Shown here in pieces: positions 36,652 to 44,220 of a stretch of DNA of 64,000 bases. The notes beneath the pieces were generated by a model that had not been told where the DNA came from, made no database searches, and saw only the letters and a program-made list of their open reading frames with translations. A program made the position numbers and the translations under genes. The DNA is from a virus: the IMG/VR virus record IMGVR_UViG_3300028653_000014, positions 1 through 64,000 of that record; one strand, written 5' to 3'. Within the stretch, counting starts at the first letter, position 1. The number at the start of each line of letters is the position of its first letter.

Positions 36652-39600
36652 CTAACGCGTCGCCCCGGTGAGATTCGTCGACGTCTTCTTCTGCCTGCCA
36701 GGGTTACGGCCGAGCGCGTTCGGGTTCACCTTCACGGCCTTCTCCGCCGCAAGGGTGTCGGCGATCGTCTTCGTGTTAGTCGCGATCTTCTTCTGCAACG
36801 CCGTGTTCGCCTTCGCGATTGTCAACTGCTGCTGCGCGACGTCGCGTTGCTGCTGCGCCACCAGCAACGCCGGTTGCACGATTGTGGCCTCCTGGCCGCT
36901 CCCGGTCGCGCCGCCCGTGAACCCGTTCAACGCCTTCGCCTGATCCTGGATGCCCTTCAGTTGCGCGTTGAAACCGTCCGCGAACGACGTGCCGAGCAGC
37001 TTCCCAGCCGTCTTGTAGCTGACCCCGTCCCTCTTCAGCAACGCCAGCAACTGATCGCGCCCCTTCGTGACCGACAGCCGCCCGGTGTTGATCCCGTCCG
37101 TGATGTCGTTGATCGTCCGGGTCGCGGTGATCTTCCGCTGGTTCACCTGATCCTGGGCAACCGACAGGGACGCCTGCTGGTACTGCTGCAGGAACGACTC
37201 GATGTACGGCTTCGTCGCCGTCGACGCCTTCGCGGCCAGCGACTGCAGTTCCGCAACCGCCTTGTTCGGGTCGGTCGACAACTGCTTGCCGCCCGGCAGC
37301 AGCGCGCTCCGGCGCAACTGGTCGAGCGAGAGCTTGTTTTGGGCCAACGTCAGCTTGTTCTGGAGGTTCGTCAGCGGCTGGTCGAGCACCGACCCGACAC
37401 TCGACGCCAACGATTGCCCGATCGATGCGAGGTTCTGCTTCGCCTGGTTGATCGAGTTCGTCAGGTCGATGGCGTTCTGCTGGATCGTCTGGCCGAGTTT
37501 CTCGTTCAGCAACCCGATCCTCTGCTGGGCCTCAGAGATCGCCTGCGCGTTCGTGTTAGAGGCCGTGGTCGCCGCCGCGATACCGGACTTCAGTGCCGCC
37601 TGGATCTGATCCTGGGCGCCCTGGATGGCCGCGTTGATCGGGTCGAGGAACAACGTCGCGAACCTCTGCCCGGCCGTCTGCGCTGAGGCAGCAGACAGCG
37701 GGTCGGGTAGCGCGTTGAAGAGAGCCGCCACACCGTTCCCGAGGCCCTTCCCCTCAGCGACCGCAGCCGTCAGCGACTGCGTGAAGTTGTCGCCTGTAGC
37801 CGTCCCTGCGTTCGTCGCGTACTGCGGCAACTCGTTCAGCCTCGTGACGATGTCACTGAGGCTCGTGGTGGCACTTCGGTTGTCGAGGATGAAGTTGATT
37901 TCCTTCTGGGTCGGTATCCGCCCGACCGTCAGGGTGAACTGAGAGAGCAGATCGAGGTTCTGACGTATCGTGGGCGTCAGGTTCTTCTGTGCGGCGGCGT
38001 CAGCCTGAATGCCCTGAGCGAAGTCGAGCGCCGCCTTCTGACGTGCTGCAGCAAAGTTTGACGCCGACTGGCCGGGGGTGGCCCCGACACCAGCACGCGT
38101 CCCACCGATCGGAACGTTGGCGTTCGTCGCCTGCGTCTTCAACGCCGCCACGAGGTCCTGTGCGGTCTTCTTCGCGGCAGTCTGACCTGTGGAGATTTTC
38201 GTCAGGTCGCTCTGGTACTGCGCCCGTGCGGCCTTTTGCTGCTGCAACGCCGCGTCAAGGTCGAGCACCGCCTGCTTGTAGGCAAGCGTTCCCTTCTTCC
38301 CGGCCGAGAGTTCGCTGTTCGCCTTCGCCTGCTGCACCGCGAGGTTCGCCTGCGCCAGAGAAAGTTTGTCCTGCGGGGTCGCCGCGAGTGCGGTGTTCAG
38401 ATCGGTGATGCTCGATACGAAGTTTCGGTTTGCAGCCGTCGCGTCCGACTCCCGCGTTGCGAGATAGACAATCCCGGCGGTAAGCCCGGCGATACCGACA
38501 ACCGCAAGACCGACCGGGCCGGTCAGAGCGGCGATCCCACCCGCCAGCAGGCCGACGCCCTCCGCCCCGCCCGCCTCTACCGCCGATGCCGCTATCGCCT
38601 CGTTCGCAGCCACGACGGCAGCCGCGTTCGTCTCCACCGCCGCCGTGGTTGAGAACAGCCCTTCTACGAGCAGACTCAGGTTGCCGATGATCGTCCCGAT
38701 CTTCCAGCCGAACCAGACGGCAGCCATGATCTTCACGGCGTTCCCCAATCCGCCCACGGCGCTGATGACGGCCTGCAGGGGCGGCAGCACCGTCGACAGC
38801 ACGTCCTTGACGCCGCCGATGATCTGCTTCGCGTCCGAGAGGGCCGAGTTCACGTCGCGCTGCAACTTCCCGGACTGCGTCATCTTCGTCAGCCATGCCC
38901 CGAGTTCCGACGTCAGACTCGACAGGGCCGGGAGCAGTGCGGCACCGATCACGTCCTTCGCGTTCGAGAACGCCGCCGACAGTTGCCGCTGCTCGTTCGC
39001 GTAGTCGTGCGCGTGCGCGGCGGCCTGCTGCTGGAACTGGCCGAGATTCTCCGTCGCGAGCGCGTAGATCGCCTCAGCCTTCTGCGCCGGGTTCAACGCC
39101 TGCGTGATCGAATCCGTCAGGCCCAGTTTGAACGCCGCGATCTTCTCGGACGTCGTGTCGACCGAGATGCCGAGTTGCTTCAACCCTCGGGTGTTGCCTG
39201 CCGCGGCCAGCACGATGCTCTGCAGCACCTGTGAAGGGTCGACGCCCTTGATCGCGGACAGTGACCCGGCGAGAGACTCGAACCCCTGAGTCATCCGGGC
39301 CGCCAACGACGGCGCGATGTCGAGGTTCTTGAAGAGGATGCCGAACCGCGCCGACGTGGCGTCCGCCGTTTGGGCGCTGATCCCGAGCGCCTGAGCGCCC
39401 TTCTCACCAAACGCCGTCAGCGCGTCACCCGACTTGCCGAACTCCTCCTGGATCACCTCCTGCGACTTCTGCAGGTTCGCGGCGCTGCCGACGACGTCCT
39501 TCGCGAACTTGACCGCGAACGCCGCCCCGATCCCGACGCCCAGCACCTTCGAAAGGCTGAACACCTTCGTCCTCAGACCGTCGAGAGAGGCGCCAGCGGT

Positions 39601-40056
39601 CGCCGCACCCGCCTCAGTCGCCACCCCGAGTTTCGCCGCCGCGGAAGCGGTAGCGTCAGCACTGAGTTTCGCCGCCGCAGCGGCCGTCGCGGACCCCTTC
39701 TCCGCGGCGGCTGCGATCTCGCCGTACGACGCCGAGAGCGCCAGGTTCGCGTCGATCTCCTTCACCGTCGCCGCAACATTCGCCTGAGCGGTCGCCGCAA
39801 TCGTCTCGGCACTCGTGGCAGCCGCGTCCTTCGTTGCCGCCCCTGCCGAGACAGCCGACGAGGCGACCTCCTTGTACCCGGCGGCCAGCAGGTCGAGTTG
39901 GTCAGCCTGGGCGGCCGTACCCGCGACAGCGCCTGTGGATGCGACCTGCGCCTGGGCACCCGTCACGGCCGCCCGAACACCTGCGCTGATCTGCGCCTGC
40001 AAACCGTCCAGGTTCGCGCGGACGCGAACGTACGCTGTTGCAAGTTCGACGGCCAT
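36652..40056 (-). CDS. Tape measure protein, 1,134 residues
   Basis: The longest gene here, directly downstream of the chaperone genes. It is Ala/Gln-rich and largely coiled coil, with a conserved tape measure N-terminal half (VGIGAAFAVKFAKDVVGSAA; GQQAAAHAHDYANEQRQLS-like repeats) and two strongly apolar segments in the middle (IMAAVWFGWKIGTIIGNLSL; LVGLAVV-type stretch before YLATRE). At about 0.15 nm per residue it would specify a tail near 170 nm. It templates tail length and takes part in DNA entry. The start has a GAGGTGAG ribosome-binding site. Confidence 0.9.
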   Translation of the reverse strand: MAVELATAYVRVRANLDGLQAQISAGVRAAVTGAQAQVASTGAVAGTAAQADQLDLLAAGYKEVASSAVSAGAATKDAAATSAETIAATAQANVAATVKEIDANLALSASYGEIAAAAEKGSATAAAAAKLSADATASAAAKLGVATEAGAATAGASLDGLRTKVFSLSKVLGVGIGAAFAVKFAKDVVGSAANLQKSQEVIQEEFGKSGDALTAFGEKGAQALGISAQTADATSARFGILFKNLDIAPSLAARMTQGFESLAGSLSAIKGVDPSQVLQSIVLAAAGNTRGLKQLGISVDTTSEKIAAFKLGLTDSITQALNPAQKAEAIYALATENLGQFQQQAAAHAHDYANEQRQLSAAFSNAKDVIGAALLPALSSLTSELGAWLTKMTQSGKLQRDVNSALSDAKQIIGGVKDVLSTVLPPLQAVISAVGGLGNAVKIMAAVWFGWKIGTIIGNLSLLVEGLFSTTAAVETNAAAVVAANEAIAASAVEAGGAEGVGLLAGGIAALTGPVGLAVVGIAGLTAGIVYLATRESDATAANRNFVSSITDLNTALAATPQDKLSLAQANLAVQQAKANSELSAGKKGTLAYKQAVLDLDAALQQQKAARAQYQSDLTKISTGQTAAKKTAQDLVAALKTQATNANVPIGGTRAGVGATPGQSASNFAAARQKAALDFAQGIQADAAAQKNLTPTIRQNLDLLSQFTLTVGRIPTQKEINFILDNRSATTSLSDIVTRLNELPQYATNAGTATGDNFTQSLTAAVAEGKGLGNGVAALFNALPDPLSAASAQTAGQRFATLFLDPINAAIQGAQDQIQAALKSGIAAATTASNTNAQAISEAQQRIGLLNEKLGQTIQQNAIDLTNSINQAKQNLASIGQSLASSVGSVLDQPLTNLQNKLTLAQNKLSLDQLRRSALLPGGKQLSTDPNKAVAELQSLAAKASTATKPYIESFLQQYQQASLSVAQDQVNQRKITATRTINDITDGINTGRLSVTKGRDQLLALLKRDGVSYKTAGKLLGTSFADGFNAQLKGIQDQAKALNGFTGGATGSGQEATIVQPALLVAQQQRDVAQQQLTIAKANTALQKKIATNTKTIADTLAAEKAVKVNPNALGRNPGRQKKTSTNLTGATR

Positions 40057-40064
40057 CTAGGTGC

Positions 40065-40807
40065 TCACCTCGCGTGCGCCACCTTCGGCCCGCCAGCAGG
40101 GGCCATCATGTCGAGCAGCCCCGGCGAGACCCGTGACACCGGCTTACGCGGCTCTGTCGGGTCCGCGTTGATCTCCGCCTCCCACTGCTCGAACTGGGCC
40201 TGGTCGGAGGCACGGTCGGCGAAGTAGGCGTGCGTCACGTTCACGAGTTGCCTGACGGTCAAGTTGTCTGCTCCTCCGGCGAGTCCGTGGAGGATGAGGT
40301 ATCCGTCGAGGAGGTTCCAGTTGACGACCGCCCATCTGAAGAGCCAGCGGGCGGCACGGTAGGGCGCCGCGTCTGCGCCTCCATCATCCAGTTCACCACA
40401 TCACCGACGTCGTCGATCGTGACGGGAGGTGTCGCGTCGATCGAGCGGACCTTCGCCCACTTGTCAGCTACTTCGCCGTCACCTTCGACCGCGTCGAGGA
40501 TCACCTGGTCGAACGCCTTCATCGTCTCACCGATCGAAGCGCCCCGAACGAGCACCTTCCCGAAGAACTCGTCGCACGTACAGCCCGGGTCGCCGCACTT
40601 CCCGGCCCCCTGCTCATGCTGAACCCGCTGATGCGTGCAGCGGCACTCCGTCTTCGACTGCTGCGCCTCCTTCAACGTCTCCAACGGCACGAACACCTCC
40701 GGGTGCAGCACATCGCGCATCACGAACGTTTCGCCGCCAAGCTGGAACGTTCGGTCCTCCACCGGCAGCGACGGCCTCGCCGTGCGTGCCTCATCGAAGT
40801 TCTTCAC
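40065..40807 (-). CDS. Tail assembly chaperone, frameshifted long product (gpGT-like)
   Basis: After the shared N-terminal part the -1 frame is open from about 40400 and reads PYRAARWLFRWAVVNWNLLD, GYLILHGLAGGADNL and TVRQLVNVTHAYFADRASDQ, typical of the T part of siphovirus chaperones, ending at 40065 with a TMP-proximal tail. In the zero frame the same DNA gives a Ser/Thr-rich low-quality end. A -1 shift between 40400 and 40262 would fuse them into about 247 residues. I find no classical heptamer; CCCT near 40356 allows a single-tRNA slip. The T part also has a TTG start in a TTGA overlap. Confidence 0.7.
40259..40807 (-). CDS. Tail assembly chaperone, short product (gpG-like), 182 residues
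   Basis: Starts at the GTG at 40807 with a GAAAGGAAAG ribosome-binding site. Core: PSLPVEDRTFQLGGETFVMR, DVLHPEVFVPLETLKEAQQS and GASIGETMKAFDQVILDAVE, the usual shape of the N-terminal chaperone domain. An unusual Cys/His insertion (CRCTHQRVQHEQGAGKCGDP, then GCTCDEFF) would bind zinc; this is not common in the family. It holds the tape measure protein during tail building. Confidence 0.75.
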   Translation of the reverse strand: MKNFDEARTARPSLPVEDRTFQLGGETFVMRDVLHPEVFVPLETLKEAQQSKTECRCTHQRVQHEQGAGKCGDPGCTCDEFFGKVLVRGASIGETMKAFDQVILDAVEGDGEVADKWAKVRSIDATPPVTIDDVGDVVNWMMEAQTRRPTVPPAGSSDGRSSTGTSSTDTSSSTDSPEEQTT

Positions 40808-40832
40808 AGGCTTTCCTTTCCGTGCGTAGACA

Positions 40833-42257
40833 TCAAGTGGTCCTCGCCGCCTCCAAAGCCGGAAGTAGAAACGGCCTCGGAGCCGTGCGTTTATTCCCCA
40901 CCCAGCCGACACCGCCCCCGCGCTTCGGATAAGCATGGGCCGTATTTCCATGCCCGAGTTCGACGTACGAGTTGCTCACCACCACGCCGTTCGCCAAAAA
41001 CGAGTGAACGCCGTTTACGGCGAGGTCGTACAGGCTGGCGTGCCATGTCCCCTTTGACTTCGCCGCCTCGTCTCCGTAACGCCATGTCCTCAGAATGGTG
41101 GCCGGGACGACGCGGAATCTTTCAGGATCGACATATGACTTCGGGCCTGGGTTGCACACGACATAGCGAACGCCCGCTAGAGGCTCTGGATCAATCGGCT
41201 CGAACGGCGGACGTGCCTTGTCGTAGAAATGAATGTGCGTGATCTCCACGCCGGGACAGAGGCGCAGGAGTTCTCGATCGCGCTCGATGTCTTTCTTCTG
41301 ATCACGGTGCCAGTAGCCGCCGTCGGCCTCGATGATCTCGCGGCGCTCTGCATCGAAGAAGTCAACGATGTAGTCACCAATCGGCACCTGGCGCTCGTAG
41401 TTCACTCCACGCTCATCAAGCCATGCGGCGACCTCGTACTCAGGTCGCGTCTCATGTCCCAACGCGGAAAGCTGTCTGTTCAGCCTGGCGCCCTGCTGAC
41501 TTCGCTTCGCCGCCTCGGAAATCTTCTGGCGCGTAGCGTCAGAGCGGATGGCCCCAAGATGCGGATTCGCCCCGGCCGCCCATGCCTCATCCCGGCAGGC
41601 GGTGGAGCAATACCGCTTTCCTTGATTACGATGTGCGTCGAGGCAGTGATCGCACGTCTTTAGCAGTGCTGTTCCCTTGTTGTGAGCGAGTTTGCGCGTG
41701 GAATACAGCATGTCTCCATCGCGCAGGTCACCCGCGAAGATCCACTGATTACGCTCATCGCGCAGAACGAGAACGCGGTGATCGAGCGTCAGAGTGACTT
41801 GGTGAGTTCGATCTGATCTCCACGGCACTTCGATATCGATGAGTTCTGGCTTCTCGACTGCCGGAAAAGACCACTTCCCGACGATCGGCTGGAAGTCTCC
41901 AGCCTGAGTGAGGACCTCTTCGCCTATCTCGATCTGACCGATAGTCCGCGGACCAGTTCTAGTCGTGATCACAGTGTGCGCGTCGAAGACGCAGGCGTAA
42001 CTGACGTTCGAGCCGATGTCGACATACGGGCCTTGCGAGTCGGCGCCTACCCGGTAGCCGATCGACGAACGGAGACGGCCGGTGATGACGTTCGGCCCCG
42101 GCCGCCCCGTCGCGTTCGTCTTCGCGGCAGCCTCAACCCGGACGGCGCGCTTCACCAAGTCGACCACGATCGCTTCGTTGAGCACCCGTGTGAACGCGGC
42201 AGCGTCGATCTGGAACTGGCCGAGCGTCGCCTGAATCTGGACATCGAGGACGCTCAC
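40833..42257 (-). CDS. HK97 gp10-like head-tail or tail completion protein interrupted by an intein
   Basis: The outer parts (residues 1-88 and 430-474, together 133) match gp10-like connectors: LNEAIVVDLVKRAVRVEAAA, TGRPGPNVITGRLRSSIGYR, then after the insertion SYVELGHGNTAHAYPKRGGG and PRPFLLPALEAA. The intein separates SNVSYA from SYVELGHG, the most conserved loop of the family. After protein splicing a continuous connector results. It lies between the connector genes and the chaperones, as expected. GTG start in a GTGA overlap. Confidence 0.85.
   Translation of the reverse strand: MSVLDVQIQATLGQFQIDAAAFTRVLNEAIVVDLVKRAVRVEAAAKTNATGRPGPNVITGRLRSSIGYRVGADSQGPYVDIGSNVSYACVFDAHTVITTRTGPRTIGQIEIGEEVLTQAGDFQPIVGKWSFPAVEKPELIDIEVPWRSDRTHQVTLTLDHRVLVLRDERNQWIFAGDLRDGDMLYSTRKLAHNKGTALLKTCDHCLDAHRNQGKRYCSTACRDEAWAAGANPHLGAIRSDATRQKISEAAKRSQQGARLNRQLSALGHETRPEYEVAAWLDERGVNYERQVPIGDYIVDFFDAERREIIEADGGYWHRDQKKDIERDRELLRLCPGVEITHIHFYDKARPPFEPIDPEPLAGVRYVVCNPGPKSYVDPERFRVVPATILRTWRYGDEAAKSKGTWHASLYDLAVNGVHSFLANGVVVSNSYVELGHGNTAHAYPKRGGGVGWVGNKRTAPRPFLLPALEAARTT
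40971..41993 (-). mobile_element. Intein with DUF559/Vsr-type nuclease in the gp10-like gene
   Basis: Residues 89-429 of the host protein (341 aa). Block A: CVFDAHTVITTRTGPRTIG with the nucleophile Cys1; block B: HQVTLTLDHRVLVL with the ThxxH-like His; block F/G: YDLAVNGVHSFLANGVVVSN, then Ser+1 in the extein. The penultimate residue is Ser in place of the usual His. Between them lie a zinc-finger and NUMOD-like part (YCSTACRDEAW; DATRQKISEAAKRSQQ) and a nuclease (RPEYEVAAWLDERGVNYERQ; DYIVDFFDAERREIIEADGG; YWHRDQKKDIERD) of the DUF559/very-short-patch-repair type, with Asp, Glu and HxD metal residues. All splicing blocks are in frame, so it should be active. Confidence 0.9.
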
Positions 42258-42790
42258 GAATAGCCACCCAACTGAATCCTTATTGGTATGGACCAGCCCG
42301 CCACGCCGCCCTGTGACTGCACCGGGATGGCCGGGTCGAACTGGAACTCACGCCGGTTCGACTGCGACGCGAACAGCAGGCCCGCCCGGAACTGGTTCTT
42401 CAGATAGTTCCAGACACCCCACAGGTCCGCGTAGCAGATGGCTGCGGCAGCCGAGATTTTGTCGGTCGACGGGAGCAGCAGGTTCTGGCCGTCGTCTTCG
42501 ATGCCCGGGACGCACCGGAGCACGACCGCAGTCAGCGCGATCAGGTCGACCTGGCCGGTGGTCGAGATCCGCTGCATCGGCTGGAGCGGCGGCTGCAACG
42601 GGTACGTGTCCGCGACGTTAGCGGCACCCACGTACACGAGCAGAGACGACGACGCACAGTCGAACGAGGGCGGACCCGGCCAGATGGCCTGGTAGTCAGG
42701 TTCACCACCGGGCGTCAACGCCAGCCCGGCCGCGCACGCGACGAGATACTCAGACGCGAGCGCGTAGAGTGCCTCAGGCCCGCTAGACAC
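42254..42790 (-). CDS. Head-tail connector-like protein, 178 residues
   Basis: A protein with an N-terminal helix, then GPPSFDCASSSLLVYVGAAN, TTGQVDLIALTAVVLRCVPG and CYADLWGVWNYLKNQ. Size, position and the LTAVVLRCVPG-type strand fit a small connector or tail terminator. The start has a strong GAGAGGGGG ribosome-binding site. GTG start overlaps the upstream frame by 8 bases. Confidence 0.6.
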   Translation of the reverse strand: MSSGPEALYALASEYLVACAAGLALTPGGEPDYQAIWPGPPSFDCASSSLLVYVGAANVADTYPLQPPLQPMQRISTTGQVDLIALTAVVLRCVPGIEDDGQNLLLPSTDKISAAAAICYADLWGVWNYLKNQFRAGLLFASQSNRREFQFDPAIPVQSQGGVAGWSIPIRIQLGGYS

Positions 42791-43112
42791 GCGCCGCCCC
42801 CTCTCTGAGGGTTTCTACTCGCCCTGGTCGGGCAAGAGCGCCAGCAGGCTTAGGGCGCGTCCTGACGCTACCCACACGGCACCTGGGTACCCGGGCGCGC
42901 GGCGCACGACACGACCATGCGGCCTGTGACGTCTGAGGCAGCCAGCGGGCCGGTTGGACAGCCGCGAAGCGGAGCCGGTTCAGATGCTTCCGTGAGCAGA
43001 GAGCCGCACGAGCGTCGCGGCGCAGCCGTGTCGCGTCGACCCCGGCGCTGCCCTGTCGCATCAGCACCCCCAGATACGCCGCCTGCGCCTCACCCGTCAG
43101 AGCACCATCCAC
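42783..43112 (-). CDS. Possible small connector, reading frame uncertain
   Basis: From a GTG, the first 50 residues look like protein (GALTGEAQAAYLGVLMRQGS, VDATRLRRDARAAL), but the rest is Arg/Pro-rich in this frame. The neighbouring frame gives CPTGPLAASDVTGRMVVSCA and stops near 42868, which looks better. There may be a one-base error around 42955, or the gene simply ends in low-complexity sequence. Its place between two connector-type genes suggests a head-tail role. Confidence 0.4.
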   Translation of the reverse strand: MDGALTGEAQAAYLGVLMRQGSAGVDATRLRRDARAALCSRKHLNRLRFAAVQPARWLPQTSQAAWSCRAPRARVPRCRVGSVRTRPKPAGALARPGRVETLREGAARV

Positions 43113-43140
43113 ATCGAGAAGGCTACAACGGCGCTAGAAC

Positions 43141-43172
43141 GAACCAAGGGCCACCGAAGTGGCCCCTGGTTC
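43141..43172. terminator. Strong hairpin with UUCG tetraloop on the minus strand
   Basis: A 14-bp stem with one mismatch (GAACCAAGGGCCAC / GTGGCCCCTGGTTC) closes a four-base loop: CGAA on the plus strand, UUCG on the minus strand, i.e. the very stable C(UUCG)G form. No long T run follows. It stands 5' of the connector and tail genes and 3' of the head genes, so it may end, attenuate or process the head transcript. Confidence 0.6.
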
Positions 43173-43211
43173 ACCTATGCGCGAAGGGAGACATGCGATC
43201 CCTTCACGGGA

Positions 43212-43217
43212 TAGACT
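43212..43217 (+). promoter_or_regulatory. Possible promoter -10 box(es) beside inverted repeat site 10
   Basis: TAGACT on the plus strand would drive the HNH gene with the inverted repeat just downstream of the start point. TAGTCT on the minus strand (43219-43214) would drive the connector genes with the repeat at its -35 region. The direction cannot be decided from sequence. The rest of 43113-43317 holds no gene that I can see. Confidence 0.4.
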
Positions 43218-43228
43218 ACTACACCGGG

Positions 43229-43242
43229 TAACGCGCGCGTGA
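43229..43242. promoter_or_regulatory. Operator-like inverted repeat, site 10
   Basis: TAACGCGCGCGTGA, next to promoter-like boxes in both directions, in the spacer between the connector genes and a plus-strand HNH gene. Confidence 0.6.
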
Positions 43243-43317
43243 CTTAGCGGAACGCAGTAGATTGCGGCTATCGCCGCTGAGACTAGATACCTCGGCCCGA
43301 ACCTATCTGGCTTCTGC

Positions 43318-44220
43318 ATGTGCGGATGCGGTCAGAAGACCAATCTCGCCCGGTACAACGATCACGAGAAGGGGTATGTGCTCGGTCAGCCGATGCGCTA
43401 TCGCCTCGGCCACGCCTTGGCGCGCACGCCGGTTATGCCGCTCGTGGCTCCTAATCCGTCCGGCTATTGCGAATGCGGATGCGGCGCAAGCACGCCCGCG
43501 GCGAAGAGAACCAATCGTCAGTTCGGACATCTAAAGGGACACCCCGTCCGCTTCATAGCAGGTCATCAACTCAGGAATCTCTGGGAGCCGTCCCAAAATC
43601 TCACTGCTCTCTGTGCTTGCGGGTGCGGTGGTCGGACGCGTTCAGTGAAATGGGGGAACGCCTCCAAAGGGCTTTCCCGCGGTCAGGCTCAGAAGTTCAT
43701 CCGCGGCCATCAACAGCGGAAACCAGTCGCAATCCAGGAAGACGAATATCTAGTCGCCGATCTCGGCTTCGACACTCCATGTTGGGTCTATCTCGGCCTG
43801 CTCGACCCGAAGGGCTACGGCATTCGGCACCGAACCGGAACGGGCACCGCACGTGCTCACCGTCAGTCGTACACGGAGTTCGTTGGTCCTATCCCATCAG
43901 GGAAGTCAATCCATCATCGTTGTCGTCACCCCGCGTGCATCAACCCAACGCATCTCGAAGCCATGCCAGTCTCCGAGAACACCGAACTCACACGAGGAAC
44001 TCGACCGCCCCGCGCTGTCCGTCTACGTGTCTTTGAACGAGACGGTCACCGTTGCCGACGATGCGGTGTGACGAAGGAACTCAGCATCGACCACATCGTG
44101 CCGCTCTGTCGCGATGGCACCCACGACGAGGCGAATCTTCAGACTCTCTGCCGCTCATGCAACAGCAAAAAGGGCCGCTACTACTTCCTCGACGAACGCC
44201 TCGCTACAGCAACCCTCTAA
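43318..44220 (+). CDS. HNH homing endonuclease with triple Cys/His repeat domain, 300 residues
   Basis: Residues 1-130 contain three copies of a CxCG-x(n)-G-x-P-x-x-F/Y-x-x-GH module: CGCGQKTNLARYNDHEKGYV, CECGCGASTPAAKRTNRQFG and CACGCGGRTRSVKWGNASKG. The middle has an HNH_3 core (GKSIHHRCRHPACINPTHLE) and the end a second HNH (DGHRCRRCGVTKELSIDHIV, LQTLCRSCNSKKGRYYF), so two nuclease-like domains in one chain. It is on the strand opposite to the structural genes and shares its TAA/TAG end with the convergent gene. Confidence 0.8.
   Translation: MCGCGQKTNLARYNDHEKGYVLGQPMRYRLGHALARTPVMPLVAPNPSGYCECGCGASTPAAKRTNRQFGHLKGHPVRFIAGHQLRNLWEPSQNLTALCACGCGGRTRSVKWGNASKGLSRGQAQKFIRGHQQRKPVAIQEDEYLVADLGFDTPCWVYLGLLDPKGYGIRHRTGTGTARAHRQSYTEFVGPIPSGKSIHHRCRHPACINPTHLEAMPVSENTELTRGTRPPRAVRLRVFERDGHRCRRCGVTKELSIDHIVPLCRDGTHDEANLQTLCRSCNSKKGRYYFLDERLATATL

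Noticed and set aside
36847-37686. Plus-strand frame inside the tape measure gene
   Set aside because: Pure Arg/Leu/Gln composition of an antisense frame; the tape measure protein is unambiguous.
43262-43534. Alternative frames overlapping the start of the HNH gene at 43.3 kb
   Set aside because: The frame starting at 43318 carries the Cys/His repeats and nuclease; the others lack motifs.
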